Shown here one piece after another: positions 42,963 to 50,667 of a stretch of DNA of 64,000 nt (the first letter of the stretch is position 1; the number at the start of each line of letters is the position of its first letter). The stretch is from PLanc-01 sp035342095 (GTDB lineage: Bacteria; Planctomycetota; Phycisphaerae; Sedimentisphaerales; Anaerobacaceae): contig DAOQWL010000019.1 of NCBI GenBank assembly GCA_035342095.1, forward strand, positions 13,766 to 77,765, in the 5' to 3' direction. Below the pieces are notes generated by a model. It saw only the letters and a list, made by a program, of their open reading frames with translations. It was not told the origin of the DNA and searched no databases. The position numbers were made by a program, and so were the translations under genes.

Positions 42963-43465
42963 GCTCCGGACTCCGTGGGCCGCGGTTCGGTGCTGGCGTG
43001 ATTCGACGCCACATCCTGGAGCAGCGCGGTGAACAGCCCGGTGAATACGAAGTTGTCCTTGGGGAACTTCTTGCCGGCCAGGTTCTGATCCACGTGGCTG
43101 AACATCAGGTCGATCTCGGCGATCAGTTGCTCCGACCGCGTGATCCGTCCCGTCGTGCCGGCCGCTTCCGGAGCGATGGTCTCCATCCGCGCCTCGATGC
43201 GGATGCTGTCGCCGGGCAGGACGCAGTCATGGAAGACCGCCTTGCTGATCTTCGCCAGGACGACCTTCTCCTGGAAGTTGCGGGCCTGCCCCACGAGGAT
43301 GCCTGCGGTCTGCGCCATCGCTTCGATCATCAGGCACTCCGGCATGACAGGGTGGCCGGGGAAATGGTCGTGCAGGTGTTCTTCCGCCAGGGAAACGTTC
43401 TTGACGGACACCGCCCGCCGACCGCTTTCGAATTCAACGAACTTGTCGATCCAGATCCAACGCAT
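42959..43465 (-). CDS. FabZ-like 3-hydroxyacyl-ACP dehydratase (complete active site)
   Basis: From the family-typical start MRWIWIDKFVEF (43465; the frame is open to 43519) the product has 168 residues in a hotdog fold. LHDHFPGHPVMPECLMIEAMAQ holds catalytic His34 and Glu48. The enzyme would remove water from 3-hydroxyacyl-ACP in the chain-extension cycle run with the neighbouring ketosynthases and ACP. It overlaps the downstream ketosynthase start by four bases. A second, degenerate copy is encoded at 43966-44439. Confidence 0.85.
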   Translation of the reverse strand: MRWIWIDKFVEFESGRRAVSVKNVSLAEEHLHDHFPGHPVMPECLMIEAMAQTAGILVGQARNFQEKVVLAKISKAVFHDCVLPGDSIRIEARMETIAPEAAGTTGRITRSEQLIAEIDLMFSHVDQNLAGKKFPKDNFVFTGLFTALLQDVASNHASTEPRPTESGA

Positions 43466-43538
43466 GGGAATTCGCATGAAGGTCAATGGCAGGACAGACA
43501 CGATCCTGCCTCGCGGCATCGGCGGTCTGTGCCTGGGG

Positions 43539-43934
43539 TTACGCCGGGTTCAGACGGCCGTCCACGTAGTTGACGATGGCGTTGACCGTGAACAGGTCCG
43601 CCAGCTTGTTGATGTCGGGATTCTTCTCGAACTCGGTCAGGTCCGTGTGCGGCACTTTCGCCCGGAGCTCGGCCAGTCCTTGCGCCGTCAACTTCCCGTT
43701 GCTGACCAGTTCCGGATTGTTCAACAGGCTCTCGACCGGAAACAGCTCCTCTCGCGGCACCTTGATGCCGAATGCCTTCTCCAGGCGAAACACGATGTCC
43801 AGGAAGTCGATGCTCTCGGCGCCGAGATCGCCCATCAGCGTCGCATCCGCTGTAACTTCTTCTTCGTCCGCCCCGAGGGCGTCGACGAGAACCTCCTGCA
43901 CCTTCTGGAATATCACATCCCGACTCATGGCCAT
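43539..43934 (-). CDS. Acyl carrier protein (extended form)
   Basis: A good AAGGAGGT site lies about ten bases before ATG 43934. The 131-residue product has the carrier-protein core VTADATLMGDLGAESIDFLD, with Ser41 the phosphopantetheine attachment site (ESIDF in place of the usual DSLDT/DSLE). Helix III follows (RLEKAFGIKVPREELFPVES). It is about 50 residues longer than ordinary AcpP; the extra C-terminal part ends in VNAIVNYVDGRL, a segment normally closing the carrier domain, so an insertion lies inside the domain. It carries intermediates for the adjacent ketosynthases and dehydratases. Confidence 0.88.
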   Translation of the reverse strand: MAMSRDVIFQKVQEVLVDALGADEEEVTADATLMGDLGAESIDFLDIVFRLEKAFGIKVPREELFPVESLLNNPELVSNGKLTAQGLAELRAKVPHTDLTEFEKNPDINKLADLFTVNAIVNYVDGRLNPA

Positions 43935-43965
43935 GGTTGCTGCTACCTCCTTGGAAACTCTTCGT

Positions 43966-44439
43966 TCAGGTCTGTTGCGCCAACAGACCGTATCGATTCT
44001 TCATTGCCTGGATCACCTGCGCGTCCGTGGCGGCCAGCGTGGGATGCCGATCCGACAGATTGAAGTGCCTCAGGCCGAAGCGTCCCTCGACGATCTTCTC
44101 GCCGTCGGCGACGCCGCACCCGCTGAAACTGCTCACGTTCTCCTCGATGGTCCGGGCCTGCACGGTGTACTCGATTCGCGATCCCGGCGCCAGGAAGCTC
44201 TTGTACTTGATGTTCCGCGCCTCCTGCAACAGGATCATGCTGTGGGCGAACTTCTCCGTCGTGCGAACCAGCCAGCTTGCCGATTCCACGAGTCCCTGCA
44301 ACAGGAGCACGCCTGGCAGCACGGGGAACGTGGGGAAATGATCCCCCAGGTACTCCTCGGCCAGCGATACGCACTTCACTGCAGTCAGCGTCTTGCCTTC
44401 TTCCAGCGAAACGATCTTGTCTATCAGTATGAACTTCAT
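43966..44439 (-). CDS. FabZ-like hotdog protein with catalytic Glu replaced by Gln
   Basis: Start MKFILIDKIVSLEEG at 44439 mirrors the paralogue's MRWIWIDKFVEFESG; ATG 44454 is an alternative. In the 157-residue product LGDHFPTFPVLPGVLLLQGL keeps His34 but has Gln48 where the active paralogue and FabZ have Glu, and Thr for Gly in HFPG. Dehydration activity is therefore doubtful; it may be a structural partner or a thioesterase/isomerase-like relative. It is the first gene of the five-gene set and lies divergent to the acetyltransferase gene. Confidence 0.8.
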   Translation of the reverse strand: MKFILIDKIVSLEEGKTLTAVKCVSLAEEYLGDHFPTFPVLPGVLLLQGLVESASWLVRTTEKFAHSMILLQEARNIKYKSFLAPGSRIEYTVQARTIEENVSSFSGCGVADGEKIVEGRFGLRHFNLSDRHPTLAATDAQVIQAMKNRYGLLAQQT

Positions 44440-44472
44440 GTATGCCGGAGCCATCCTATGTAAACGGGGGTC

Positions 44473-44501
44473 ATTGTAGTGGCTCCGAACTGTTTTTCCA
44501 C
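44473..44501 (-). promoter_or_regulatory. Possible promoter of the ketosynthase/dehydratase operon
   Basis: On the minus strand TACAAT (44473-44478) is preceded at 17 bases by GTGGAA (44496-44501), a poor -35. Transcription would begin near 44466. An A/T-rich tract lies just upstream. Confidence 0.35.
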
Positions 44502-44551
44502 TGTTTTTTCGTTTTTTGCACGGTGCGACCGTCTCCGGGGAGCGCACGCGG

Positions 44552-44579
44552 TTGAAAACGGGCCTCTGGCCGCTATACT
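44552..44579 (+). promoter_or_regulatory. Promoter implying a leaderless transcript for the acetyltransferase gene
   Basis: TTGAAA (44552-44557), 16-base spacer, TATACT (44574-44579). The -10 box ends only seven bases before ATG 44587, so transcription should start at or next to the A of the start codon; no ribosome site is present. Confidence 0.6.
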
Positions 44580-44586
44580 GACGCCC

Positions 44587-45066
44587 ATGAAGATCCGCAG
44601 TGCACGAATCCCGGATGCCAAGGCCATTTGCTCGCTCATCAACTACTATGCCGAGCATGACAAGATGCTCTTTCGCTCTCTGGCGGAGGTCTATGAGAAC
44701 CTCCAGACCTTTCTTGTGGCCGAGAAGGGTGGCAAGCTGGTCGGCTGTTGCGCCCTGGAGGTGGTCTGGTCGGACCTGGCTGAAGTCAAGTCGCTCGCGG
44801 TCGGGCCCGAGAGTCGAGGCTCGGGCGTCGGTACGGCGCTGGTCTCTGCGGCTGTCGAGCAGGCGCGTCAACTTGGGGTGCCCAGGGCCTTTGCGCTGAC
44901 CTTGGAGCCGAAGTTCTTCGAGCGAGTGGGGTTCCGCGTCGTGAAGAAGGAGGAACTGCCCATGAAGGTCTGGAGCGACTGCGCACGGTGTCCAAAACAG
45001 GATGAGTGTGACGAGATCGCCATGGTCCAGGACTTGAATGTCCCTGCGTCCCCTGGGGAGATCTAA
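44587..45066 (+). CDS. GNAT acetyltransferase, short ArgA-type N-acetylglutamate synthase-like
   Basis: The 159-residue protein has the GNAT acetyl-CoA loop (LAVGPESRGSGVGTALV) and the pattern of stand-alone N-acetylglutamate synthases: RSARIPDAKAICSLINYYAE, GCCALEVVWSDLAEVKSLAV, FALTLEPKFFERVGFRVV and the Cys-bearing end KVWSDCARCPKQDECDEIAM. Such enzymes make N-acetylglutamate, the first step of arginine synthesis; the substrate here is inferred. The transcript appears leaderless. The gene is divergent to the ketosynthase/dehydratase operon and converges on an ABC permease gene. Confidence 0.85.
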   Translation: MKIRSARIPDAKAICSLINYYAEHDKMLFRSLAEVYENLQTFLVAEKGGKLVGCCALEVVWSDLAEVKSLAVGPESRGSGVGTALVSAAVEQARQLGVPRAFALTLEPKFFERVGFRVVKKEELPMKVWSDCARCPKQDECDEIAMVQDLNVPASPGEI

Positions 45067-45097
45067 CAGACAGGCAGTGAGATCCTGCGGTCCCCGC

Positions 45098-46063
45098 TCA
45101 GGCGATTTGTCTGCGCTGGAACAGCGCCACGGCCACAGCGAGAATCCCGACCGTGTAGCACAGGGCATACGATGCGCCGATCAGAAGATATCGGAAGGGC
45201 ACTGCATTGCCTTCGTAGATGGCGTCGCTGATCCAGAACACCTGGAGGTTGGGAATGAGGAACCGGCCCGCTTGTGCCCACAGATGGGTATCGGCGAACC
45301 GCCCGAATGCGTAGTCGCTGATCAGGCCCAGCAGGAACACGCCGATGCAGGCGGAGAGGGTCACGATGGCGTTGAACCGGGCGGAGATGGCCACGGCGAT
45401 CGCCGCGATGACCACGGCGGCCAGGAACAGCAGGATGGCAGCGTAGATATCGAATCGCTGGATGCCGTTTTTGGCCGGGTCGAACTGCCAGTCCCTGTCG
45501 ATGAGAGCCAGGAACACCATGGCCAGCGAAGCGAGGATCGCCGCGACCACCACGGCGGTGGAGGAGAACTTCCAGTCGTAGGCGTAGTTGAAGAATGCAC
45601 TGAGCAGGATGGTCACGACCGCCACGATGCCCGCCGATGCGATCACGGTCCAGTCGTGAGTGTCCGAGGCGGTCTCCAGGACGCCGTGTCGGATCGTCAT
45701 CAGCAAGGCGATCGTACACAGGTAGTGTGCCAGTGCGACAGCTCCGATCACACCCAGGAACTTGGCCAGGACGAAGATCGGACGTTGGACGGGTTTGGTC
45801 AGCACCGTCAGGATGGTCTTGTTCTCCATCTCGATGGAGACAGCCCCTGAGGCCGAGAAGATTGCTACGAACAAGCTTGTCAGAAAGAGCGTAGAAAGCC
45901 CGATTTCACGCAGCAGTTTGTTGTCATCGTCCATTGTGTACATGGCCAGCGACGGGCTGATGACGAACAACAGCACAGCGGCTGCCAGGATGACGGCGTA
46001 TACGGGTTGTCGCAGGGTTTCTACGAAGGTGTTTTTCGCGATTGTCATCAGTTTGTACATCAT
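45098..46063 (-). CDS. ABC-2-type transporter permease
   Basis: The 321-residue protein has about six to eight hydrophobic helices, beginning IAKNTFVETLRQPVYAVILA, and the segment VSIEMENKTILTVLTKPVQRPIFVLAK, characteristic of ABC-2 permeases of the kind paired with a single ATPase (NatB/YhaP-like). It is similar in this segment to the permease at 53882-55258 (IEHRQIYTVVTKPIRRYQLI). It has no ATPase gene beside it and could use the one at 52645-53889. It is divergent to the SPFH gene cluster, sharing a ~200-base intergenic region. The ribosome site (GGGTGA) is weak. Confidence 0.8.
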   Translation of the reverse strand: MMYKLMTIAKNTFVETLRQPVYAVILAAAVLLFVISPSLAMYTMDDDNKLLREIGLSTLFLTSLFVAIFSASGAVSIEMENKTILTVLTKPVQRPIFVLAKFLGVIGAVALAHYLCTIALLMTIRHGVLETASDTHDWTVIASAGIVAVVTILLSAFFNYAYDWKFSSTAVVVAAILASLAMVFLALIDRDWQFDPAKNGIQRFDIYAAILLFLAAVVIAAIAVAISARFNAIVTLSACIGVFLLGLISDYAFGRFADTHLWAQAGRFLIPNLQVFWISDAIYEGNAVPFRYLLIGASYALCYTVGILAVAVALFQRRQIA

Positions 46064-46261
46064 TCACCCGAGATTCTGCCGGCCTCTGGACCGTTGCCGC
46101 TGACGCAAGACTGCGATGGACGGATTTTTCACGATTGTCACTACACGAAAGTCCTGTTGGGTGTTATAGTGCCGGGCTTCCTGTTTGTAAAGGATCTGGG
46201 CCCGTAGTGGTTAATACTGGATGTGCGGGTTTTTAGTTCGCAGCTTGGAGCTTGATCACCA

Positions 46262-48343
46262 ATGACAGTATCGTCGAAACGCCCCGAGCAGGTCGCCTGG
46301 GTGGCCTTGGTTCTGAGCTTGGTCTTCTTCGGCATCGCGTTCTTCCTGGGGCGCTGGAGCGGGTTCCACGCCGTGTCCGCCGTGGGCTGGCAATCGCTCG
46401 CCGCGGGGTTCATCTGGCTGGTCCTGGCCATCCAGTTCCATCAGCGGAGTCTGGCCGAGCAGGAAAAGCTCGACATGGCGCAGTTGGCCAGGGAGAAGAG
46501 CACCGCAACGATCTTTCAGAAGGGGGAGACCGCGGCGCTGCTGGCGGCCGCCCAGCGACGCGTGGACGTCCTCGAGAAGTGGTTCATCCCCATCTTCGCC
46601 GCCCTGATCGCAGTTTATGAAGTCGGGATAGGGATCTACCTGTTCAAGAGTATTCCGTCCGGCGCGAATGTGCAGACCCAGCAACCCCTGGTTTGCGCCA
46701 TCGTCGCGACAGGGATTGCCTTCGTCAGTTTCCTCCTGTCGCGGTATGCAACGGGGATGTCCGCCGAACCTCGGTGGAAGCCGCTGCGGGCGGGGGGGAG
46801 CTTCTTCCTCAGCGTGGCCGTGATGTGCTTCGCCCTGGCGATCGCGCTGGCCGTGGTGCATTTTCACATCTGGTCGTTGGTGACGGTCATCAATTACGTG
46901 ATTCCCATCCTTCTGGTCGTGCAGGGCATCGAGACGGCCCTGAACATCGTCCTGGATGTCTATCGGCCGCGGCTTCAGGGCCAGTACAGCCGGGCGGCAT
47001 TCGACAGCCGGCTGCTGGGCATCATCAACGAGCCCGGCGGGATCTTCCGCAGCGTTGCAGCCGCCGTGGATTACCAGTTCGGGTTCCAGATCTCGCAGAC
47101 CTGGTTCTACAAGCTTCTGGAGAAGGCGATCGTGCCGTTGATTCTCTTTTCCGCTGCGACCCTCTACCTGGCCAGTTCCATCGTGGTGGTCGGTCCCAAT
47201 GAAGAAGGGATCGTCGAGCGATTCGGCAAGCCGACGACGGTGGATGGGCAGGTTCGTCACATCGGTCCCGGCCTGCACCTCAAGCTGCCCTGGCCCATGG
47301 ACATCGCCTATATGCATCCGACGAAGCAGGTCATGGATCTGCATATCGGATACGTGCCCAGGGTCGATCCCAACGGCACGGTTATCCAGGAGATGAGACT
47401 CCTGTGGGGGCAGACGCACTACGAGAAGGAGCACGATCTGCTGGTGGCCGCCGACTACACGCCTGCGGATGTCGGCGAGACCCTGGCGGAAGGGGCCGTG
47501 CCGGTCAGTTTGGTCAAGACGAACATGCCGGTGCAGTACCGGATCAAGGACCTCCGCGCCTACATATACAACCACAGCGATCCGCCCAAGCTCCTGGAGG
47601 ACATCTGCTATCGCGAACTGGTCCGCTTGGCCTCCAGCGCCAACGTGGAGGTCGGGGGCGCCCACGGCGACAGTGCCGACAACCTCTTCGGCGCCGGGCG
47701 GGCCACGGCCAAGGACATACTCACGCGCCGGATTCAGCAGGCTGCCGATGAGCAAGGCCTGGGCATCGAGGTGGTGTTCGTCGGATTGCAGGGCATCCAT
47801 CCGCCGCCGGAGGTGGCCCCGGACTACCAGGCGGTCGTTGGGGCCGTCCAGGCCAAGCAGGCCAAGGTGCTGGATGCCGAGGCGGAGCGCAACAGGACCC
47901 TCAGCACGCTGGCGGGTTCCGTATCGCGAGCGTCGAAGCTCGCTGAACTGGCCACCCGGTATCAGGAGGCGCAGCGAAGAGGGGCCTCGGACGAGATCAA
48001 GCAACTGGGCGAGCAGTTCGACACCGCGTTGCTCAACGAGGCCCGGGGCGACATTTTCCGCCGTCTGAGCGAGGCCCAGAGTTACCGGTTCGGGAAAGCC
48101 ACCCTGGCGGAAGCTACGGGCAGGCAGTTTGCCGGCCAGCTTCAGGCCTACCGGGCGGCGCCCGAGATCTACAAGTGCGAGCAACGCGCCGTGGCCATGG
48201 AGGAGGCCCTGAAGGGTATCCGCAAGTACATCATGGCCACCGACGCGAACGATCGTCAAGTCATTATCATGGACCTGCAGGAGAAGCTCGATACAGATCT
48301 GTTGAGGCGCCTTTCCAGTGGACAGGAGAGCAGTGGACAATGA
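46262..48343 (+). CDS. SPFH/band-7 protein, HflK-like, with polytopic N-terminal domain
   Basis: The 693-residue protein is much longer than HflK of E. coli (~420 aa). Its first ~300 residues hold about six hydrophobic helices (VALVLSLVFFGIAFFLG, WFIPIFAALIAVYEVGIGIY, LVCAIVATGIAFVSFLLS, SVAVMCFALAIALAVVHFHI). The SPFH domain begins at SSIVVVGPNEEGIVERFGKP, with GPGLHLKLPWPMDIAYMHPT and VEVVFVGLQGIHPPPEVAPD-type HflK signatures, then Ala/Glu-rich coiled coil. HflK/C form a membrane vault around the FtsH protease in other bacteria; no ftsH is in the window. It overlaps the HflC-like gene by ATGA. Confidence 0.85.
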   Translation: MTVSSKRPEQVAWVALVLSLVFFGIAFFLGRWSGFHAVSAVGWQSLAAGFIWLVLAIQFHQRSLAEQEKLDMAQLAREKSTATIFQKGETAALLAAAQRRVDVLEKWFIPIFAALIAVYEVGIGIYLFKSIPSGANVQTQQPLVCAIVATGIAFVSFLLSRYATGMSAEPRWKPLRAGGSFFLSVAVMCFALAIALAVVHFHIWSLVTVINYVIPILLVVQGIETALNIVLDVYRPRLQGQYSRAAFDSRLLGIINEPGGIFRSVAAAVDYQFGFQISQTWFYKLLEKAIVPLILFSAATLYLASSIVVVGPNEEGIVERFGKPTTVDGQVRHIGPGLHLKLPWPMDIAYMHPTKQVMDLHIGYVPRVDPNGTVIQEMRLLWGQTHYEKEHDLLVAADYTPADVGETLAEGAVPVSLVKTNMPVQYRIKDLRAYIYNHSDPPKLLEDICYRELVRLASSANVEVGGAHGDSADNLFGAGRATAKDILTRRIQQAADEQGLGIEVVFVGLQGIHPPPEVAPDYQAVVGAVQAKQAKVLDAEAERNRTLSTLAGSVSRASKLAELATRYQEAQRRGASDEIKQLGEQFDTALLNEARGDIFRRLSEAQSYRFGKATLAEATGRQFAGQLQAYRAAPEIYKCEQRAVAMEEALKGIRKYIMATDANDRQVIIMDLQEKLDTDLLRRLSSGQESSGQ

Positions 48344-49242
48344 AGAACGTAGCGATTCCGATACTGATTGCCATAATTGCCATCGTGATGATCGTGTATC
48401 TCGTGACCTTCCAGGTCCGCGAGACCGAGTCAGGCTTTGTGACGCTGTTCGGCAAGCCGGTCCGTGAGGTCACGAAGCCCGGCCTGTACCTCAAATGGCC
48501 CACGCCGATCGAGCAGGTCCACAAGTTCGATTCGCGTCTGAGGGTCCTGGAGGCTGCGCAACTGGCGGAGACCACCACGCGGGGCAATGTCCCGATCATC
48601 GTCAACACCTATGTGGTCTGGCGGGTGGCCGAGCCCTTGAAATTCCTCAACGCGGTCAAGACGGAAGATAACGCGCAGAGCAAGCTCCGCAACCACATCA
48701 ACGACACGCAGAACCGGATCATCGGGCAGCACTCGTTCGGCGAGTTCGTCAACAGCGATCCGACGAAGATCCAATTCGACAAGATCCAGCAGGAGATGCT
48801 CGATGACCTCAAGGGGCCGGTCCAGGCGGAGTACGGCATCGAGATCAAGACCCTGGGCATCAAGCAGCTCAAGGTCAGCGAGGACGTCACCAAGAAGGTG
48901 TTCGAGCGGATGAAAGCCGAGCGGCAGGGTCGTACGGACGCCATCACGTCGGAGGGCGAGGGAATGGCCATTCAGATCAGGGCGGACGCCAACCGGATGC
49001 GAGACGTGCTGCTGAACGCCGCAGAGGGCCGGGCCAAGGAGATTCGCGGACAGGGCGATGCCGATGCCGCCAGGTACTATGAGATGCTCGAGGCGGATCC
49101 GAGCCTGGCGATCTTCCTGGCGAATCTGGAAACGCTCAAAGTCATCTCCCCCCGTTCCACGGTCGTTATCCCGATGGATTCGGACCCCTACAGGCTGCTG
49201 AAGGAGATGCCGTCGCTGGGGACGGAAGGGTCGGCAAAATAG
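48340..49242 (+). CDS. SPFH/band-7 protein, HflC-like
   Basis: AGGAGAG lies upstream of ATG 48340, which overlaps the preceding stop. The 300-residue product has one N-terminal helix (IPILIAIIAIVMIVYLVTFQ), the SPFH domain opening VRETESGFVTLFGKPVREVT with KPGLYLKWPTPIEQVHKFDS, and the HflC-type ending with EGEGMAIQIRADANRMRDVL and ADAARYYEMLEADPSLAIFL. It is the expected partner of the HflK-like protein in a hetero-oligomeric membrane ring. The genes that follow (a third SPFH protein, metal ATPase, ABC transporter) are not usual hflKC neighbours. Confidence 0.88.
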   Translation: MKNVAIPILIAIIAIVMIVYLVTFQVRETESGFVTLFGKPVREVTKPGLYLKWPTPIEQVHKFDSRLRVLEAAQLAETTTRGNVPIIVNTYVVWRVAEPLKFLNAVKTEDNAQSKLRNHINDTQNRIIGQHSFGEFVNSDPTKIQFDKIQQEMLDDLKGPVQAEYGIEIKTLGIKQLKVSEDVTKKVFERMKAERQGRTDAITSEGEGMAIQIRADANRMRDVLLNAAEGRAKEIRGQGDADAARYYEMLEADPSLAIFLANLETLKVISPRSTVVIPMDSDPYRLLKEMPSLGTEGSAK

Positions 49243-49274
49243 TCGCAAGATACGAATAGACTGGGCAAACAGCC

Positions 49275-50594
49275 ATGGGACACGGACATCAGCACGGACA
49301 TGATCACGGACACGACCATGCCGCCGAGCAGGGGCAAGGGGCACCCATCGAGCAGCTCGACGCGGCGGGCAAATCGCTTTCGGACGCGCTGCGGATCAGC
49401 TTCACGATTCTGAAGATCATCATGATCGTGCTGGTCGTGGCGTTCCTGGCGTCGGGTTTTCGGACGGTCGGTCCGGACGAGCGGGCGCTGGTCCTGCGGT
49501 TCGGAAAGATCCGCGGGATCGGCGACGAAGCGATCCTCGGGCCCGGGGCGCACTGGGTCTTCCCCTATCCGATCGACGAGATGGTGAAGATCCCCGCCGG
49601 GAAGAACATCAACCTGCCCGTGAACACGTTCTGGTTCAAGGAGACGCGAGAGGACGTCATGGGACAGGGTGTCAAGCCGCGGAATGTCCGGGCGGAGAAG
49701 CTCGATCCGCTGGTCGAAGGGTATTGCCTGACGCGGAACCAGGCGGCCGCCGGCTCAGCGCAGACCCCCGAGGCGCAGCTCGCCAGGGACACCGAGGGCA
49801 GCGACTACAACATCGTCCACACGAAGTGGCAGATCAACTACCAGATCAACAACGTGGATCAGTTCTTCCGCAACGTCCACGTGCGGGATGTCAAGCCGGG
49901 CGAGGTCTACTCGGACATCATGGTCGCGAGCATCACGCCGCTGCTTCGCAGCGTGGTGGACGATGCGATCGTGACGACGATGGTCCACTACACGATTGAC
50001 GAGGCGATCCAGAGCGTCGATACGATCCCCCGCCGGGTTCAGCAGCTTGTCCAGGAGAAGCTGGACGCCTTGGAAAGCGGGATTCGCGTCGTGCAGATGC
50101 AGTTGGTCAGCACCACGTGGCCCATGCAGGTGGACGAGGCGTTCCAGGCGTTTGTCGAGGCTAGTCAGAAGAGTTCGCAGACGGTCACGCAGGCCAGGAC
50201 GTATGCGGAGACGACCTTAAACAAGACCGCCGGCCATGTGGCGGAACCGCTGTGCAAGGCCCTGTTGGACCCCAACAGCGACCGGCAGCAGCGGGAGTTG
50301 CTGTGGGCCCAGGTCACCGGCGATGCCCAGGCGGCGATCTCCGAGGCCCAGGCCTATCAGACCAAGGTCGTTGAGGGCGCCCGGGCCAGCGCCAATTACC
50401 TGATGAGCATCCTGCCCGAGTACCGCAAGCGTCCTGCGCTGGTCGCACGCGAGCTGTACCTTGCGGCCATCCAGGAAGTCTTGACGAATGCCGACGAGAA
50501 GTTCATCTTCGACGCCTCGGAGAAGGCCGGGGATCGTGAATTCCGGATTCTGTTGAACCGGGACACGCGGTTGAAACCCAAGAGCAATCCGTAA
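49275..50594 (+). CDS. SPFH/band-7 protein with His-rich N-terminus
   Basis: The third SPFH paralogue of the cluster (439 aa). The first 15 residues, MGHGHQHGHDHGHDH, alternate His with Gly/Asp/Gln and could bind zinc, nickel or copper. One transmembrane helix follows (IIMIVLVVAFLASGFRTV), then the SPFH domain (VGPDERALVLRFGKIRGIGD, LGPGAHWVFPYPIDEMVKIP) with a ~70-residue insertion, and a coiled coil (FQAFVEASQKSSQTVTQART). It resembles HflK more than HflC. Genes up- and downstream lie on the same strand within ~75 bases, so an operon is likely; metal binding links it by theme to the P1B ATPase encoded next (inference). Confidence 0.85.
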   Translation: MGHGHQHGHDHGHDHAAEQGQGAPIEQLDAAGKSLSDALRISFTILKIIMIVLVVAFLASGFRTVGPDERALVLRFGKIRGIGDEAILGPGAHWVFPYPIDEMVKIPAGKNINLPVNTFWFKETREDVMGQGVKPRNVRAEKLDPLVEGYCLTRNQAAAGSAQTPEAQLARDTEGSDYNIVHTKWQINYQINNVDQFFRNVHVRDVKPGEVYSDIMVASITPLLRSVVDDAIVTTMVHYTIDEAIQSVDTIPRRVQQLVQEKLDALESGIRVVQMQLVSTTWPMQVDEAFQAFVEASQKSSQTVTQARTYAETTLNKTAGHVAEPLCKALLDPNSDRQQRELLWAQVTGDAQAAISEAQAYQTKVVEGARASANYLMSILPEYRKRPALVARELYLAAIQEVLTNADEKFIFDASEKAGDREFRILLNRDTRLKPKSNP

Positions 50595-50667
50595 AACGCA
50601 TCGGGAGTTGACAGGCCGGGCGACGAGACCGAGGTCCGCCGTCACGATTCGCTGAGAGAACCGCACT

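Noticed and set aside
46256..48340. 694-codon minus-strand frame opposite the HflK-like gene
   Set aside because: Almost exact antisense mirror of a clear SPFH protein; no domain, no ribosome site.
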